Source: Filosporella fistucella
Lineage: Eukaryota > Ascomycota > Leotiomycetes > Helotiales
Direction: 5' to 3'
Length of the DNA stretch: 64,000 nt
NCBI GenBank assembly: GCA_030077755.1
Contig: JAQJZZ010000019.1
Coordinates: 570,501-634,500, forward strand
Part shown: piece after piece, positions 13,508 to 25,361 of the stretch
Layout: each line of letters starts with the position of its first letter
Position numbering within the stretch: the first letter of the stretch is position 1
Translations under genes and position numbers: made by a program
Notes under the pieces: model-generated
Told to the model about the DNA's origin: nothing
Databases searched by the model: none
Seen by the model: the letters and a program-made list of their open reading frames with translations, nothing else

Positions 13508-16500
13508 GGTTTCTTGCTAAGAATTTGTACCATATCTTTCCTACCTGAACGTTAATAATGATCTGACGTGGGTTTCTGACGAGCATGATCGCTATCAGTT
13601 GCGAAGCACGAAATAGTCGAAAAATTGAGTATCTATACTACAATACTCACGAGTATCAAAGCTTGATGGTGATGTATCAAATGAGTTTGTGTAGTAAGGC
13701 AGAAGGATGAACTTTGTGTGACACCGCAAGCTTCGGTGTTGATATTGCAAAAAGTGTCCGTGCACGGAGCTCCACACCCCACTTCACACAGCTTCTAGCA
13801 GCACCAGAGCAAAGTAACGGCCCACCTTTCAAGCTCTCGTCGGTCATCCCAAAGCGACATTAAAGTGTGTGATCAATTAGGTGCCAACATAGCATAAGTA
13901 CAATATTCACAAAATTTGATCCCTCTTCTAGTCTTGAAATAACTGTCTTTTAAAATCTCCATTGCTTACCGAAGTGCTACGGGTTCTCTTTGAATGTGAG
14001 CTACCAGTAGATTGCGAGATATCCTCCAGATACATCCAATTTGAGAACAGCAAACCAATGCACTGAGGAATGGACCAGTACAGAACTGTGAAGGGAGGGG
14101 TCTAAATGGCGAGAGAATAGATGGGAAGATACAACTTTGACCAACCTCTGTAGGTACAAATCCGCGACGCGAGGTTTTCCAATGAGGATTTTTACAGACA
14201 GATCTATGCACCACGACATTGCCTTGGGTCTGCAAGGCTATACTACAGACTGCGGTATAATAGATCCTACAACTCACAGCCTACCTACATTTTGTGCCTC
14301 GCAAGCTCATTTTTGCTATCGAAGGATAAGAGGAGAATTATACCCCCGCCCTTCAAGACCGAGCTAGAGGCTATCACATACTCCAATCGAAAGGCTTACA
14401 TCTTTACTCCTGTCAGGGAGATGTGGGTTCCAGGATAACACAAATAATGGGTGATATCTTACGGGTATAAGACAAACAACCGGAGCTACATAAATTCGGG
14501 CGAAGTCTTTCGTCCTAAGAAGTACTGAGAGTGAACCAGTAAATCTGACCGTACAATAGGTGGGGAAGGCATTTTTTGGTTCTTGTTGGTAAACAAAAGA
14601 GGCACGATTTCCGGTTCATTTTTCTGCCTCCGGGACTACATTCCTTTTTGTGATACCTCTTTAGGCACATTTCGGGACGTCTAATTTTGCAATGCGCATT
14701 GCTATTCAAGTTGCGCATAATGGCAACAGGAGGTCTATCGATACAGCCCCTTTCCTCAAATGTGTGGCTTAGGAGCTTGGTATCAAGAGTAGCGCGGTAC
14801 ATGGATAGTACGATCAGATGCTGTCACAAGATGATGGCGCCTTCAGCATCCCGTGGCGAGGTAAAGTGTTGGCATGTGGCGGCCTGACAATGTGGAGATA
14901 CTGAAAAGGGTGCGACAAAGACAAGTTTTGGATGGATGTACTTGTACTCGACGGTTTTATTCTACAAGACTGGTTAGGGTTATACTGCTTGGCTCGAAGC
15001 ATCCATGTGCTACTACCTTGTATCACAATCTAGAAAGATCCAGCAGATGATATGAGCCTGTCACACCCTGGGAACGTTATTATTTCATACTCGAGCACGA
15101 AATAACCACTCTCACAAAAATAACGAGGGCCACGAGTTTGAAAATATCCTATATCACACCATCTTCAAGAGAGGAAACTATTCCTAATCCTGCATCCAAT
15201 ACAACCTCACTCAATCTATACCAAAATCTAGACTTCGTGCACAAATGCTCAGCCCTGCAGAATCTACTAGGGGCCTATCACAATCCGGCAAATGGACAGC
15301 ACTAAGCCATGCTCATCACATCACATACCTACATACACGAAACACATTGCTGCTTGCGCCATCGTATCAGATTCTTTACCTCGAGCCAAATATTTGAAAT
15401 GTCACTGCTGACTCCGATATCGCATGCTCGTCAATACGTGTTTTGGCAACCTTGCTTTTCTCAGCGGGCCAAATAAGAAAAAGCTCCATTCCAAGGTTTG
15501 TTTTATAATCGGGTAATCCTCGCTCGTCTCCCTGACCGTTATTCACACCGACTCCCAACCTCAAGTGTGCCTGACCACAATTTTCAAAGTCTTTTAGGCC
15601 ACAATCCACAATGGTCTTTCCAAACCAAAAGAAAATTTCGAAGAAATTTGGAAGAAGTTATCCGCTCTAACCATTCTACATATCCACAACGCGCCTGATC
15701 TGTGTAAATCGCTCATGGTCTATTGGCACGATTATGGGATGATCCATAGAATAAGGTTGCGTAAGGCTGGTTTGTGGATAGCATTTGATGATGATCGGCT
15801 GTTTTTTTCTTACTGAGCAACATTGAGCTTATGGCTGATGACTACGTAGTAATATGATATCTGCTTCAGATCAGGAAATTGATGATGATATGTTTATGGG
15901 AAGGTGGGGTTGGAGGGAAGAGAAGATCGATGAGAAATGCGAGGCGGAAATGGAGATGGTAAAGCATCGCGTGATGAAGGTCATGAATAGAAGAATACCA
16001 TGCTCTGATAACGAATGTAGCATGCGACCTTTTCATCAACACACAACACAAACAAAGTAACGATAAGCATGTGCGATGACTCAGTTTCCCTTATCCTTTT
16101 CACAGCGAAAAATCGGTAACGAGATTCATCACTCGCTTCTCCTTAATCCATGTCCACACCACCACTATCCACTAGGTATCTACCGCTTCGGCATTTCACT
16201 CCCAATACACACTTACCTAGGTAGTGGCAGAGGCTAGATCACAACTCTGCCGTGCAAAACACACGCCATGTGTCTCAACCTCGTTAATCATCTGCGGTCG
16301 CCAGGCCAGTGCGCTGCATGAAGAAAAGGCTTGCTTGCACACTTCCTTGGTTGGTGATGCACACGTACCGCCTGTCAGCTCGGCAGCTTCGGGTTGTGTT
16401 GAGGCAGTGAGGTGAGGGAGGGTGATAAGATGATGGGAATTCCTACGTCAGGCTTGAACTCTTTCTTCTTTACAATCTCCTGCGGGACAATTTACAGATT

Positions 16501-16942
16501 TCGATTACAATCCTCTACGATCAATTACGCTGCTCTGACTCGAAGTGTAAAGTGGATACGTACTATCAAACACAGAGCACAGAGCACTTTCACCGATGAT
16601 CGACAGTGCAGCCGATTTATATCCAGCACAACGACTAGGAAGCTACCGATCGAACGACATCATTGCATTTACTACAGGTGGATTCCGCTTTTTCTGGTCT
16701 GAGAATTTTTGGGCGACGTTGGGTAGGGATATATAATAGCTTACCGCGCTTCCACTCTGCCGCTTGGAGAAAGAGTACATGATATTAAATTTGCTCGGAT
16801 TCTGATATCTCTTTTGACGCACTTCCATTCACAACAACGACCAATATACATCAACGAAAAGGAGATTCTTCACGTGCTATAAGGCATCACCTACCTACGA
16901 GATTGAATATCGAATATATTCAACAGGAATTATTATATCAAA
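13508..16942. other. Long intergenic region
   Basis: About 3.4 kb without a supportable gene. The open frames are short, on both strands, lack domain character and cannot be joined by convincing splice sites. No tRNA or rRNA was recognised. A TATATAA-like motif lies at about 16730-16737, some 210 bp before the start codon at 16943, and could belong to that gene's promoter. Confidence 0.45.
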
Positions 16943-17477
16943 ATGCCTTCATTCACCCGCCGCACCTCCTCCCTCATCTCAACCTCTCCATCTCCATCCC
17001 CCTCGCCGCCACCAACCCTACATTTTCGACGTTCTCTCTCCCACCATAAAACCCCACCACCTGCTCTCTCTGGTCTGGGTCTAACCCTTCCAACCACCTT
17101 CACACCAACACAACCATCAACAACAAAACCCTGTTCCTCACGCAGGAAGTCCTCCCCAGAACCAGATTCATCTTATGAAGTCCGAGAAAACACTCAGTGG
17201 AGGGAAAGGGAACCAAAATTCGATATTCCATTAACGAGAGGGCAAGAACTGTCTGATGCAGAGTGCTGGGAGAGAATGCTCTGGTTGCAGAGAGAGTATC
17301 ATTGTTATAATAGTGCTCGTTTGGAAGCGGCTGTTGAGGCTTTGGAGAGGGGTGCGAGAGTTGAGGAGGTAGGGAGACGTGAGTGTTCATCCTTTTATTT
17401 CCTACGTTTATGTTGGATTTTTAGGGGAGGATGCCTTTGGGTATGAGGAATTGAGTAAGAGGCTAATTGGATCATAG
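16943..17477 (+). CDS. Hypothetical protein, 162 residues
   Basis: Exons 16943-17378 and 17425-17477; the intron is GTGAGT...TTTTTAG and the joined frame closes at TAG 17475-17477. The first 75 residues are Ser/Pro/Thr-rich and probably disordered. The second half is charged and aromatic (WREREPKFDIPL, then ELSDAECWERMLWLQREYHCYNSA) and ends EDAFGYEELSKRLIGS. No known domain was recognised. The bias-free second half and the clean splice support a real gene. Without the splice the frame would run into a hydrophobic read-through of the intron, which is unlikely. Confidence 0.6.
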
Positions 17478-18433
17478 CATCGAGATTATGTCTTGATCTC
17501 CTGAATGAGGAGTTAAAAGTCAAGATTGAAGGTTGGGGAATGGCTTGAGAGATATTTCTTCTCTTCGTATGAGAAGAGAGACTGAGACAGGGGAACAATG
17601 ATGGGATACCTCGGATTCTGAGAGTCAGGCAAGAAAGGCGTTTTTGGTAGGAGCGAGAAATATAAATTGCATCTTCACAGCGAGACATCGTCGCTTTAGC
17701 ATGGCGTTGGAGAAGTTGACCATCGTCGACATCTGGAATTTGGATTATCATCATATTTAATTTTACATTTGAGAATGGAAATACCACACTTTCACATTGT
17801 ACCTATTCTCGACTTCCAAGTTTCCACTTCATTACAGCTCGCAATCGAAAAGCCCTGTGGAAGAACCCAATCCTTTTCCGTTTACCTCCCCGAGCCAACA
17901 GTGACATATGATATTCTGGCTTCGGAAAGCTGGGTAATGCACGGAGCTTACGAACTTCACCTCGGCACCAACTCAGCATTCCTCTAAACCAATAAGCTTA
18001 TTACCTCTCAGCCGATATGGTACCATTATGACATATCGCCATCCTATCCTTTCCAACCTTACCGATAATTTCGGCTCGGACGGGTACCACATGCTAACAG
18101 ACCGTCCGTGGATCCGAGGGATCGGTAGGCGATGTACATAGCTTCCCTGCCTGTTTAAAATTATGGAAAGTCGGATGTATGACGGGAACTCGGGATTTGA
18201 GGGAGTCATGGGAATGTATGTGGAATGGATATATTGGGATGGTATAACCTCACACAAGCTGCATCATTTTCCAGCCTCTGATCGTCCATTGTCCGACTAG
18301 TACATCTGAGCAGGAGGCGAGTCACGTGAATGCTATCAACACCTGCACCATCATTGTAGGATCTGAAGATAATTTTAGTCTGTTTTAGGCTTGGGGAGTC
18401 ATCTTTACTAGGACATACATTTCAACCATAAGA
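17478..18433. other. Intergenic, convergent 3' ends
   Basis: No gene was found in this 956-bp stretch between two convergent genes. Short open frames only. Confidence 0.5.
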
Positions 18434-19207
18434 CTAGCTGACGACTTCCTCCTCTTTAGGCCAAGGCGGATCAGTAGCCCAGATTCTCTTCCCAGGAGCC
18501 AGCAAGCGTTCTTTGACTTGCTCAGCATAACACCATTCCATTTCATCTGGTCCATCTGGTCCCTCAAAAGAGTCGGGAGTCCAAGCTTTGACGATAGTCT
18601 GAATTCGCTGCAGGATCTCGTCGGATTTACGCATGTTCCTGATCACCGAACCGCGGTTGGAGTAGTGTACATCCCGCATTCGGTATATCTCCATGTCGAG
18701 CTCATATCGTTCGCGAATGAGTTCCCGTAGCTCCCGCAGAGGTTTAGAGGTAAGGCTGCTATCCAACTCATTTCGCTGTCTCCTTTTTTCAGCGACCTGC
18801 AGAAGCTTCTTGTTTTCTTCACTTTTCTGTAACTCCAACTCTCTCCGTCCCGCCTCCCTTTCCTCCCTTAACTTTTGCTCTCGATCATTCTCCTGCTTCT
18901 GAATTTCTTCTCGTTCTTGCTGTCTAACTCTCTCAACTTCCCTTGATTTATCCGCTATACGTAGCTGTGCTTCAAAATCGTCGCGGGAGTTCCCTCCTTG
19001 AGAACTCTGCATTTCCTCGTCGTGGTTTCGCAGATGGTGTCTGTACACGTTTTGAATTTGTTTCTTGCGCCCTTTAGCCCGAAGCTCTAATTCCATTTTC
19101 TCCCTTTCTTCTGCGGTCTCTGTGGTTTCTCTGACAATTCGGTTTATATGCTTCCGTTCTTGCTCTCGATCTTTCCCCCGCCAACCGAGCCTAGCGAGTA
19201 AAGGCAT
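18434..19207 (-). CDS. Coiled-coil protein next to Hsp70-like gene
   Basis: A single exon of 257 residues starting at ATG 19207 (MPLLARLGWRGKDREQERKH). The open frame extends upstream only through a TTG. Residues about 10-170 are almost entirely Glu, Arg, Lys and Gln with heptad-like spacing, a long coiled coil. The last 80 residues are more mixed, with RELRELIRERYELDMEIYRMR and then a Trp/Pro-rich end (WTPDSFEGPDGPDE, RIWATDPPWPKEEE). No catalytic domain was recognised. It lies on the same strand as the Hsp70-like gene, whose stop codon is 420 bp upstream of this start. Co-function with that protein is inference only. The C-terminal Trp/Pro part may be the functional module and the coil a spacer or oligomeriser. 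Confidence 0.7.
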   Translation of the reverse strand: MPLLARLGWRGKDREQERKHINRIVRETTETAEEREKMELELRAKGRKKQIQNVYRHHLRNHDEEMQSSQGGNSRDDFEAQLRIADKSREVERVRQQEREEIQKQENDREQKLREEREAGRRELELQKSEENKKLLQVAEKRRQRNELDSSLTSKPLRELRELIRERYELDMEIYRMRDVHYSNRGSVIRNMRKSDEILQRIQTIVKAWTPDSFEGPDGPDEMEWCYAEQVKERLLAPGKRIWATDPPWPKEEEVVS

Positions 19208-19627
19208 ATTTGTTTGGCGCTTTGGCGCGGAATATTGATAGGTATCAGTATTGCAAGACGTTGAAGATCCTTCTAAATCAGGCTGCAGAGATAAGAGCAG
19301 TAGCAATCGAAGAATTGAGGGGAAGAAAGCGGAATGTAATTATGCACAAGCTAGGCCTGTTTTAGAGTTGAATACGCAGCCTTGCAGCAGCCATGGCAGC
19401 CACAACCCACGACCGCCCTGAGCTTCAGGATGATTGGATTATATTTCGAGCTGAGCCACTGATAAAATCAGGTGCAAGTAAAAGTGTTTTTCCCCAGATG
19501 AAGCGAACTCATCCTTGCGAACTCATTGATATAAGCAAAGGCATCACGGATTTTACGGCTACCCAGAGGATCCTTCGGACATTAAGCGTGATACCATTGC
19601 TTTCTTGTTCATGAGATTATTTAAAAT
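19208..19627. other. Promoter-sized gap between coiled-coil and Hsp70-like genes
   Basis: 420 bp with no gene. It contains the 3' trailer of the Hsp70-like gene and the presumed promoter of the coiled-coil gene on the minus strand. Confidence 0.45.
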
Positions 19628-22005
19628 TCACTCCCTTTCACTTCCTTTCACTGGATAAATGACCTTGTCGTCCCATACGACCGTCCCTCTAAGCGATCCA
19701 GCTTTCCATGTCAAATAGAGGGATAACACACATTGATAGTAGTATAGGTCTTGTCCTTGGGTGCTCTGGTACATTTCAAATTCGCCTAGACTAGTATCGG
19801 AAAGACTAATCGGAATGGATAAAACATTCTTCAAATCTTGATTCATGAGTACCTTGTGACCGACTGGAGAGTGAGGGGTATACTCACCTGGTTCTGCTTC
19901 TCCAACCCGGGCTGGAAGGAACCCTCCCTTCGGAAGGCATCTGTAAATGGAAATTGTGATATCTTTCTTGTCGTGCTCTCGAAAGTTGAACGTCAAAAGG
20001 GTCTTTTTGGACTGGAGGTAATCCTCAAACGCCAATTCGCCAGGGTGCACAATCCAGGTCAAACGATCCTTGCCCATAATTTTGTCAGTGATTGGATCCC
20101 GATACTGGTTCACCTGTTTTTCAGAGCTCTCCTCAATATCTTGGGCTACCGCATAGAAATATTGGTACGTCTCCGTTTTCATATAGTTTTTCAGCCGATT
20201 TTTCTCTATCCCATACAGCGCGGCACCTCTGACCACAGCTGACCATCTATACTAAATTAATATAACCAGAAAAGAAAAAAGGGAATTACACTCACGGATT
20301 CGCTGGCCGCTGGACGGTGAAGTCATTCAAATCCATCTCTTCACGGAGCACGCGATGAAGGTAGTTGGACTCAACAAAGCCACCTATCATTAGAATAGTC
20401 TGAAGAATACGTGAGAGGCAGGCCGACAAAGGCTTGGTGTATACCTTACCTTGATCCGGGCCACACCTTGGATATCGCACTCTTTCATCGCCTCTTCGCG
20501 TTGTTGTTTGAGTAACGACACAATGTCGTCGACACACTCCTCGAAGAGCCATTCCATCATATCACTGAATTATGATTAGTGAGTATTAAGACACCATTGA
20601 ATTGTAATTACCCATTTGAAGTCAGTAAGCCTTCTTCTACCCACTCTTCAATGTTCAAATCTCTAAACTCTGTCGGTAGCTCAATTGTAAACAAATGATC
20701 AGGATCCTCGTCACCAGTAAACGCGTGTTTATGTTCGATGAAGACCTTCATGATATCTCTCATCTTCCTACCAGTTGTGGAGTAGGGCTTGATCCTTTTC
20801 CTGGTATTAGGCTCAAGTATTTCGTAATCATCTGGTCCCAAAACATCATCTCGAAGCCACTGCTTAAATTTACCATCGACAAATACAGATCCGCATTTTC
20901 GACCTGGAGATAATTAGTGATGACCATTCTGAAAATGAATTGCGCTCATACTATGTGGCTCGCCAATTCGTTTTAATTCAAGTGTAGGCTTCAACTGGAG
21001 GACTTGGAAGGTAACCACTTCCTGTTGTGTTTCAATACGGTTCTGATTTGGTCCAACAGACGCAATAAAAGTCTGGAAAGGAGCCAATCATTGACAGATG
21101 GGAGAAATTACGTACCACCTTCACGCCTGCGGCATCGCAAAGAATGAAGACATCATTTTTCTGCGAGATTTAGTCAAACGTCACGAGCAAAAGTGGGTTA
21201 CTATACCTCTAATATGGTCTTGTCTGGTTCTGCTTCCGCGAGATATCGAGCTGTGTAGACTGCTGCGGCCTCCGATTCAGTAACCATCATGATGCTTTGA
21301 AGTTCAGGAAATGTATTTTTGTTAAAACCCGCCATTGTGACGGCACGATAGGTCGCATTCTGCGCTTGATTGGACCACACCTATCCACAAGTCAGCAACT
21401 TAGATCCGCCGCTACTCATTTGAGAACCTACTGTAGGATGAGTGATAACAATGTCAACCGGTAAGGATGAAACCACTTCATGATCAAATCGGCCCAAAAA
21501 TTCCCACACCCGATCGAAGACTTTTTTCATATAGTCAAGAACAACAAGCTCTGGCTTTTGAGAGGTATAATCGGGGTTGCCTCGTGTGCTCGCCATATAG
21601 TCGTTGCTAAGGTCTCGCATTCCATCCAGATTGTCCAAAATCATGCCCAACTCATCTAGCCTCGAACTCGGTGCATCAAGTTCCAGTTTTGTACAGACCA
21701 TAATCTCTGCATCTTCGCTGAGAGATGCTCCCCACTGCTCTTCATCAAACTTTGGCTTCGTGTAGGAATATACACTGGGAACTTTCTCCTCATTATAAGA
21801 AGCACCCCATTCTCTCAGCACTTTGATGTCACGAAGCTGTGCAGTGCTCTCACCGATAGGCACAAAGGCTATAGCGACCCCTAACGTGTATGAGTGCCTA
21901 TCTCAATAGAAAGATTTTGCGCTCCATACCTGTGAAAGTGGTTCCGTAATCAATTGCAATCACTAACCGCAATGGTTCTTCCGGCGTCGACCTTGAACCA
22001 GCCAT
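19628..22005 (-). CDS. Hsp70-like actin-fold ATPase with degenerate phosphate-2 motif
   Basis: Nine exons: 22005-21930, 21880-21432, 21380-21207, 21160-21116, 21072-20952, 20903-20612, 20564-20450, 20399-20296 and 20246-19628. They join exactly to 664 residues. Phosphate-1 motif IDYGTTFTG is at residues 18-26, and the adenosine-type motif IGGFVESNYL starts near residue 429. The region that should hold D-x-G-G-G-T-x-D reads DAAGVKVT at 242-249, so two glycines, the Thr and the second Asp are lost. There is no typical Hsp70 peptide-binding domain or EEVD tail; the C-terminal 200 residues are divergent. Such Hsp70-like proteins form expanded, poorly understood families in filamentous fungi. A weak or absent ATPase is inferred. 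Confidence 0.85.
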
Positions 22006-22905
22006 TGATACGATGCTGCTTATGTTGGCGGGATTGCGCAAATTCAATCATCTATGTTCATAATGATCCAAGGATTCCCGTTGAGTGAGTCGAACTTTTG
22101 CGATCATTCCAAAAATCGGCTTGGGGAGATCTTCCTTCCTACAGTCTAGATTATGAAAATCGCTTGGCTTTCGAGAAGATTTGCATGGGCTTTATGATTC
22201 CGCCTCATCTTGTTCCGAAATACTATGAAAACCGGTCAGCTGAGACCCCTGCCGTAGTGCTTCTTGCTTTTGCGCGTACGCCCTGTTTGTTGGGTGACCG
22301 GCCAGCAAGCCGATTTTGATGATTGGTTATGATTCTGCGTACAACTCGCGCTTAATATTTTGGGCCGCAGCATCCATCATCAGCTCAGAAGAGCAATTCG
22401 CTACACATGAAGATTGGTGAAGATAGACGAACAGATGCCTAGAGTTAGCATTCAATTTATCAATGAAGAACACGTAAGATCCTGCACTCATTGCCGTGAT
22501 ATTTTTGTAAATTTTATTAATTGTTGAGTTTTCAGCCTCGCTCTAGTGTACAGGGTGTGGATTACTAGAGTATGTGATATTGACAAGAGGTCTTGTATAG
22601 ACGATGGTAAATAGATTTCTAGTCATTTTCGCGTAGATAGGTCTTCTTGTCGAATTTATCCAACTTTTTTAAGTATGATACAAGTTAAACCAGAATTTGT
22701 CTGTGTATAGTCGATAGCGGTCATTGACTAGTCCCCCATTTAACCAGATGCCGCGTTGTTGAGAACCTTTTACTACCCAGACTTAGCAGCCTCCAACTCC
22801 TCCTCTATTCTCGTTAGCATTCTCTCTATCTCCTACCCCCATAACTAGGTCAAAGTTACTACTCCTAAACCACACCCCAACCCACTGCACTCTCTAACCT
22901 TCATC
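22006..22905. other. Promoter side of Hsp70-like gene
   Basis: 900 bp without a gene. It should hold the promoter of the minus-strand Hsp70-like gene next to 22005. No recognisable regulatory element was seen. Confidence 0.45.
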
Positions 22906-23348
22906 CTATCCTCTTCTCCTAGCTGCTTCTTTAGATCTCTCCCCTAAATCCCCCAACCCCTCCACCTGATTCCCAGGCACAACCCATACCCCACCATCTT
23001 CCTCCCATATCAACAATTCTCCAACCAGCTCCCCGCTTCCACCAACAGAATTACGCACTCGAACCCAGGGACTGGTATTTAACACATACAACCAGACTTC
23101 TCGTCAATAGCAGATGTTTTGAAAGATTGGTAAATGGTCTGGCCGAGGCGAGGGAAAGGATATATGCCTCTCCTGCAGCTTTGAGAATAGCTGGTGATGG
23201 TTTCAACGGAGCCTGCGGTTCTAGGAATTGCAAGTTCCTCAGTTTAGCAAAATTATTCGTAAGGAGGGAGATGTTGAGGGGATTTAAAGATTCGTTACAT
23301 GTAGATCAGCACCCCTCCCGCATTTTCCATAGCTTTCTCAGGTGTCAT
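22906..23348 (-). pseudogene. Frameshifted gene relic of unknown family
   Basis: Minus-strand segments 23348-23299 and 23237-22906 join through a normal-looking intron (GTAACG...GCTAAACTGAG). They read TPEKAMENAGGVLIYM, then NLQFLEPQAPLKPSP and SLASARPFTNLSKHLLLTRS. There the frame breaks: one base in CTGGTTG (about 23100) must be skipped to continue as LYVLNTSPWVRVRN and on to a long glycine-rich tail ending at 22906. Both sides of the break look coding. I do not recognise the family. It could be a true pseudogene or a single-base assembly error. It sits between the Hsp70-like gene and another broken gene, which favours decay. Confidence 0.45.
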
Positions 23349-23603
23349 TCGGGATGAGACAAGTATTTGGTACTGAAGAAACGGGAATTTCGGTTGAGGA
23401 TTCAGAGACCAGATTTGTGCTGTTTAGTCTGCAATAATAATCCTCTCTGTGGCCTGGTGGGGTGGGCTGGGGTAGTAAGATAATTCATCTTATTTTGCCG
23501 TATATTTCGATTATATCATCGTTGAAGGTGATAAGAGAAATAATGAAATAAATACACAATAATGTGTGAGTAGTAGGTTACAATACGTGGTAGAATAATT
23601 CAG

Positions 23604-25361
23604 ATGTTGGTGTCAGTTATGTTACTTTGGGAGCTGGTGCGGAACAATCCCCAAGCCATGGCAAGTGCAGAAAAAGATAAGAATATTGCTATCGCAGAGG
23701 CCAAGAAGAGACATGGCGAACAAATTGAGAGGCTCACGGTGCAACACAAGAACGAATTGAGCAATCGGAAGACTAATCTCGAGCGGCAACAAAATACGAG
23801 CATGATTCTGCAAAGAAACAAGGATGATGCGGTCAGGAAACAGATAGAAAGCCGACATATTCTTGAGAAACAGGAACTCTAAAAACTCCATGATGCAAAA
23901 TTGAAGGAACAGAGACAGCTGTCTCTACTCATGGAAACCCATCGAGTAAAGTTAGCCGGAGAAGTCACTCGACATGCCAGTTCACCGGCAGAGGTTCGAA
24001 ATCAAACCCAAGAATATGAAGCCCAGCGCTCCGCACTCGAGACCAAATTTGCCCAAGTCCTTGCCGAGCAAGAAAAAATGAGTTCGAGCGCTCTTGAGAG
24101 AGTGAAAGCCGACAAAGTCAAGGAACTCGAATTATTACGGACAGACCACAGTCGCCAAATGATGGAGAGCGAAAAGAGGTGGAAACTCGAGCATGAAGAA
24201 GAGGCTCAAAAGCACACAATGGTCGTTGAGTGGTTGGGAAACGAATTACTAGAGAGAGGAAAGGAGGAGGCACAGAAGCATAACAATATGGTTACAAAGC
24301 TGGAAATGCAATTTCAGAAGGAACATGCCATATTTCTCAAACAGGCGAGTACCCTGGGTTGACAGATCTAGAAATTTTCCGAGGCGTCACTTCCAAGGCT
24401 TGGAAAGTATCGAGTGTGAGGTTCAGTAACATGGTGAGCAAGGTAACGAAATTCTCAGAGTGGAAATGGCGTGAGTATAGGAAGATATGGCTAAACGAGA
24501 CCTTAACGGCTCTACTTGGAACGAAGCACTGACGTTTGAAGAAATTGATCTTAGTAGATGCATTGTGGACAACTCTGTTTCAATTGATATTTTGTAGCCC
24601 CTCCAAAATACTTAGCAAAGAAGGGGAACGACTAGAAACAGACTGGAATGGATCTTTTCCATCAGGGATGATTGCTAAATGCACATTTTGACACGACATT
24701 GACAAATTTCCAGATGACAATGAGACTAGCAATAAATACTGCTGGCCAACACCGACGCTTTTTTCCTAAAAATATCGATGGGAGACTTGTGAGGACGCTC
24801 TCAATTCGCTCACGAAATCATCTTCACCATACGGTCCTATAAGATCCTCCTTCATCAACCATCAAAATCAATTTCGAGAGCGTTTCTTGGAGAAAGTAGA
24901 GGCTTATGTAGAGCTCAGTGAGAAAAGGGAACAAGATCTGCTGGCATTCCTCACTGAGGCCGTCCGAATGTGGATCGTCTTTTGCACGCAGAGGTATCGA
25001 ATACGCATGCTTCTACCAGGATCGGATGAATCGAGCCCAATAAAGAAATCAAGATTAGCGCAGGAACAGAAAGACTTCAAGTTCACTGTCGCACCAAGAC
25101 TACAAAGGCATGGCAATGCTAAAGGGGCACAGCTTGAAGAAGTCTGTGTGATATCTGGATGTGAGGGGAGAGTGGCGGAGATTCATGAGTCTTAGATCGA
25201 ATCATGAAGCTATCACAAAAATCGATTTTGATGGGAAGCTGCCAACTTTGTTCAAGCTTTCAACTCTTCGCTACCAGAATTGGCGAGTGGACATTGTTGA
25301 CTCCGTACTAAGAGCCGATTTCCAAGCATCAATGAGCTATCTGGCAATGATTCCCAAGTAA
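23604..25361 (+). pseudogene. Decayed coiled-coil gene
   Basis: The frame opens at ATG 23604 and codes for a Glu/Lys/Gln-rich coiled coil. A single TAA at 23880-23882 interrupts it, and the same frame resumes at once (KLHDAKLKEQRQ) to 24362. Coding character then jumps frame: GLTDLEIFRGVTSKAWKV and WREYRKIWLNETL (about 24355-24530), then EALTFEEIDLSRCIVDN (about 24525-24595). After an unreadable gap come FRERFLEKVEAYVELSEK (from about 24875) and a last block to about 25361. At least one stop and three frame changes cannot be explained by plausible introns. CAA to TAA would give the stop by one transition. Family unknown; the coil resembles in style the intact coiled-coil gene at 18.4 kb. Confidence 0.7.
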
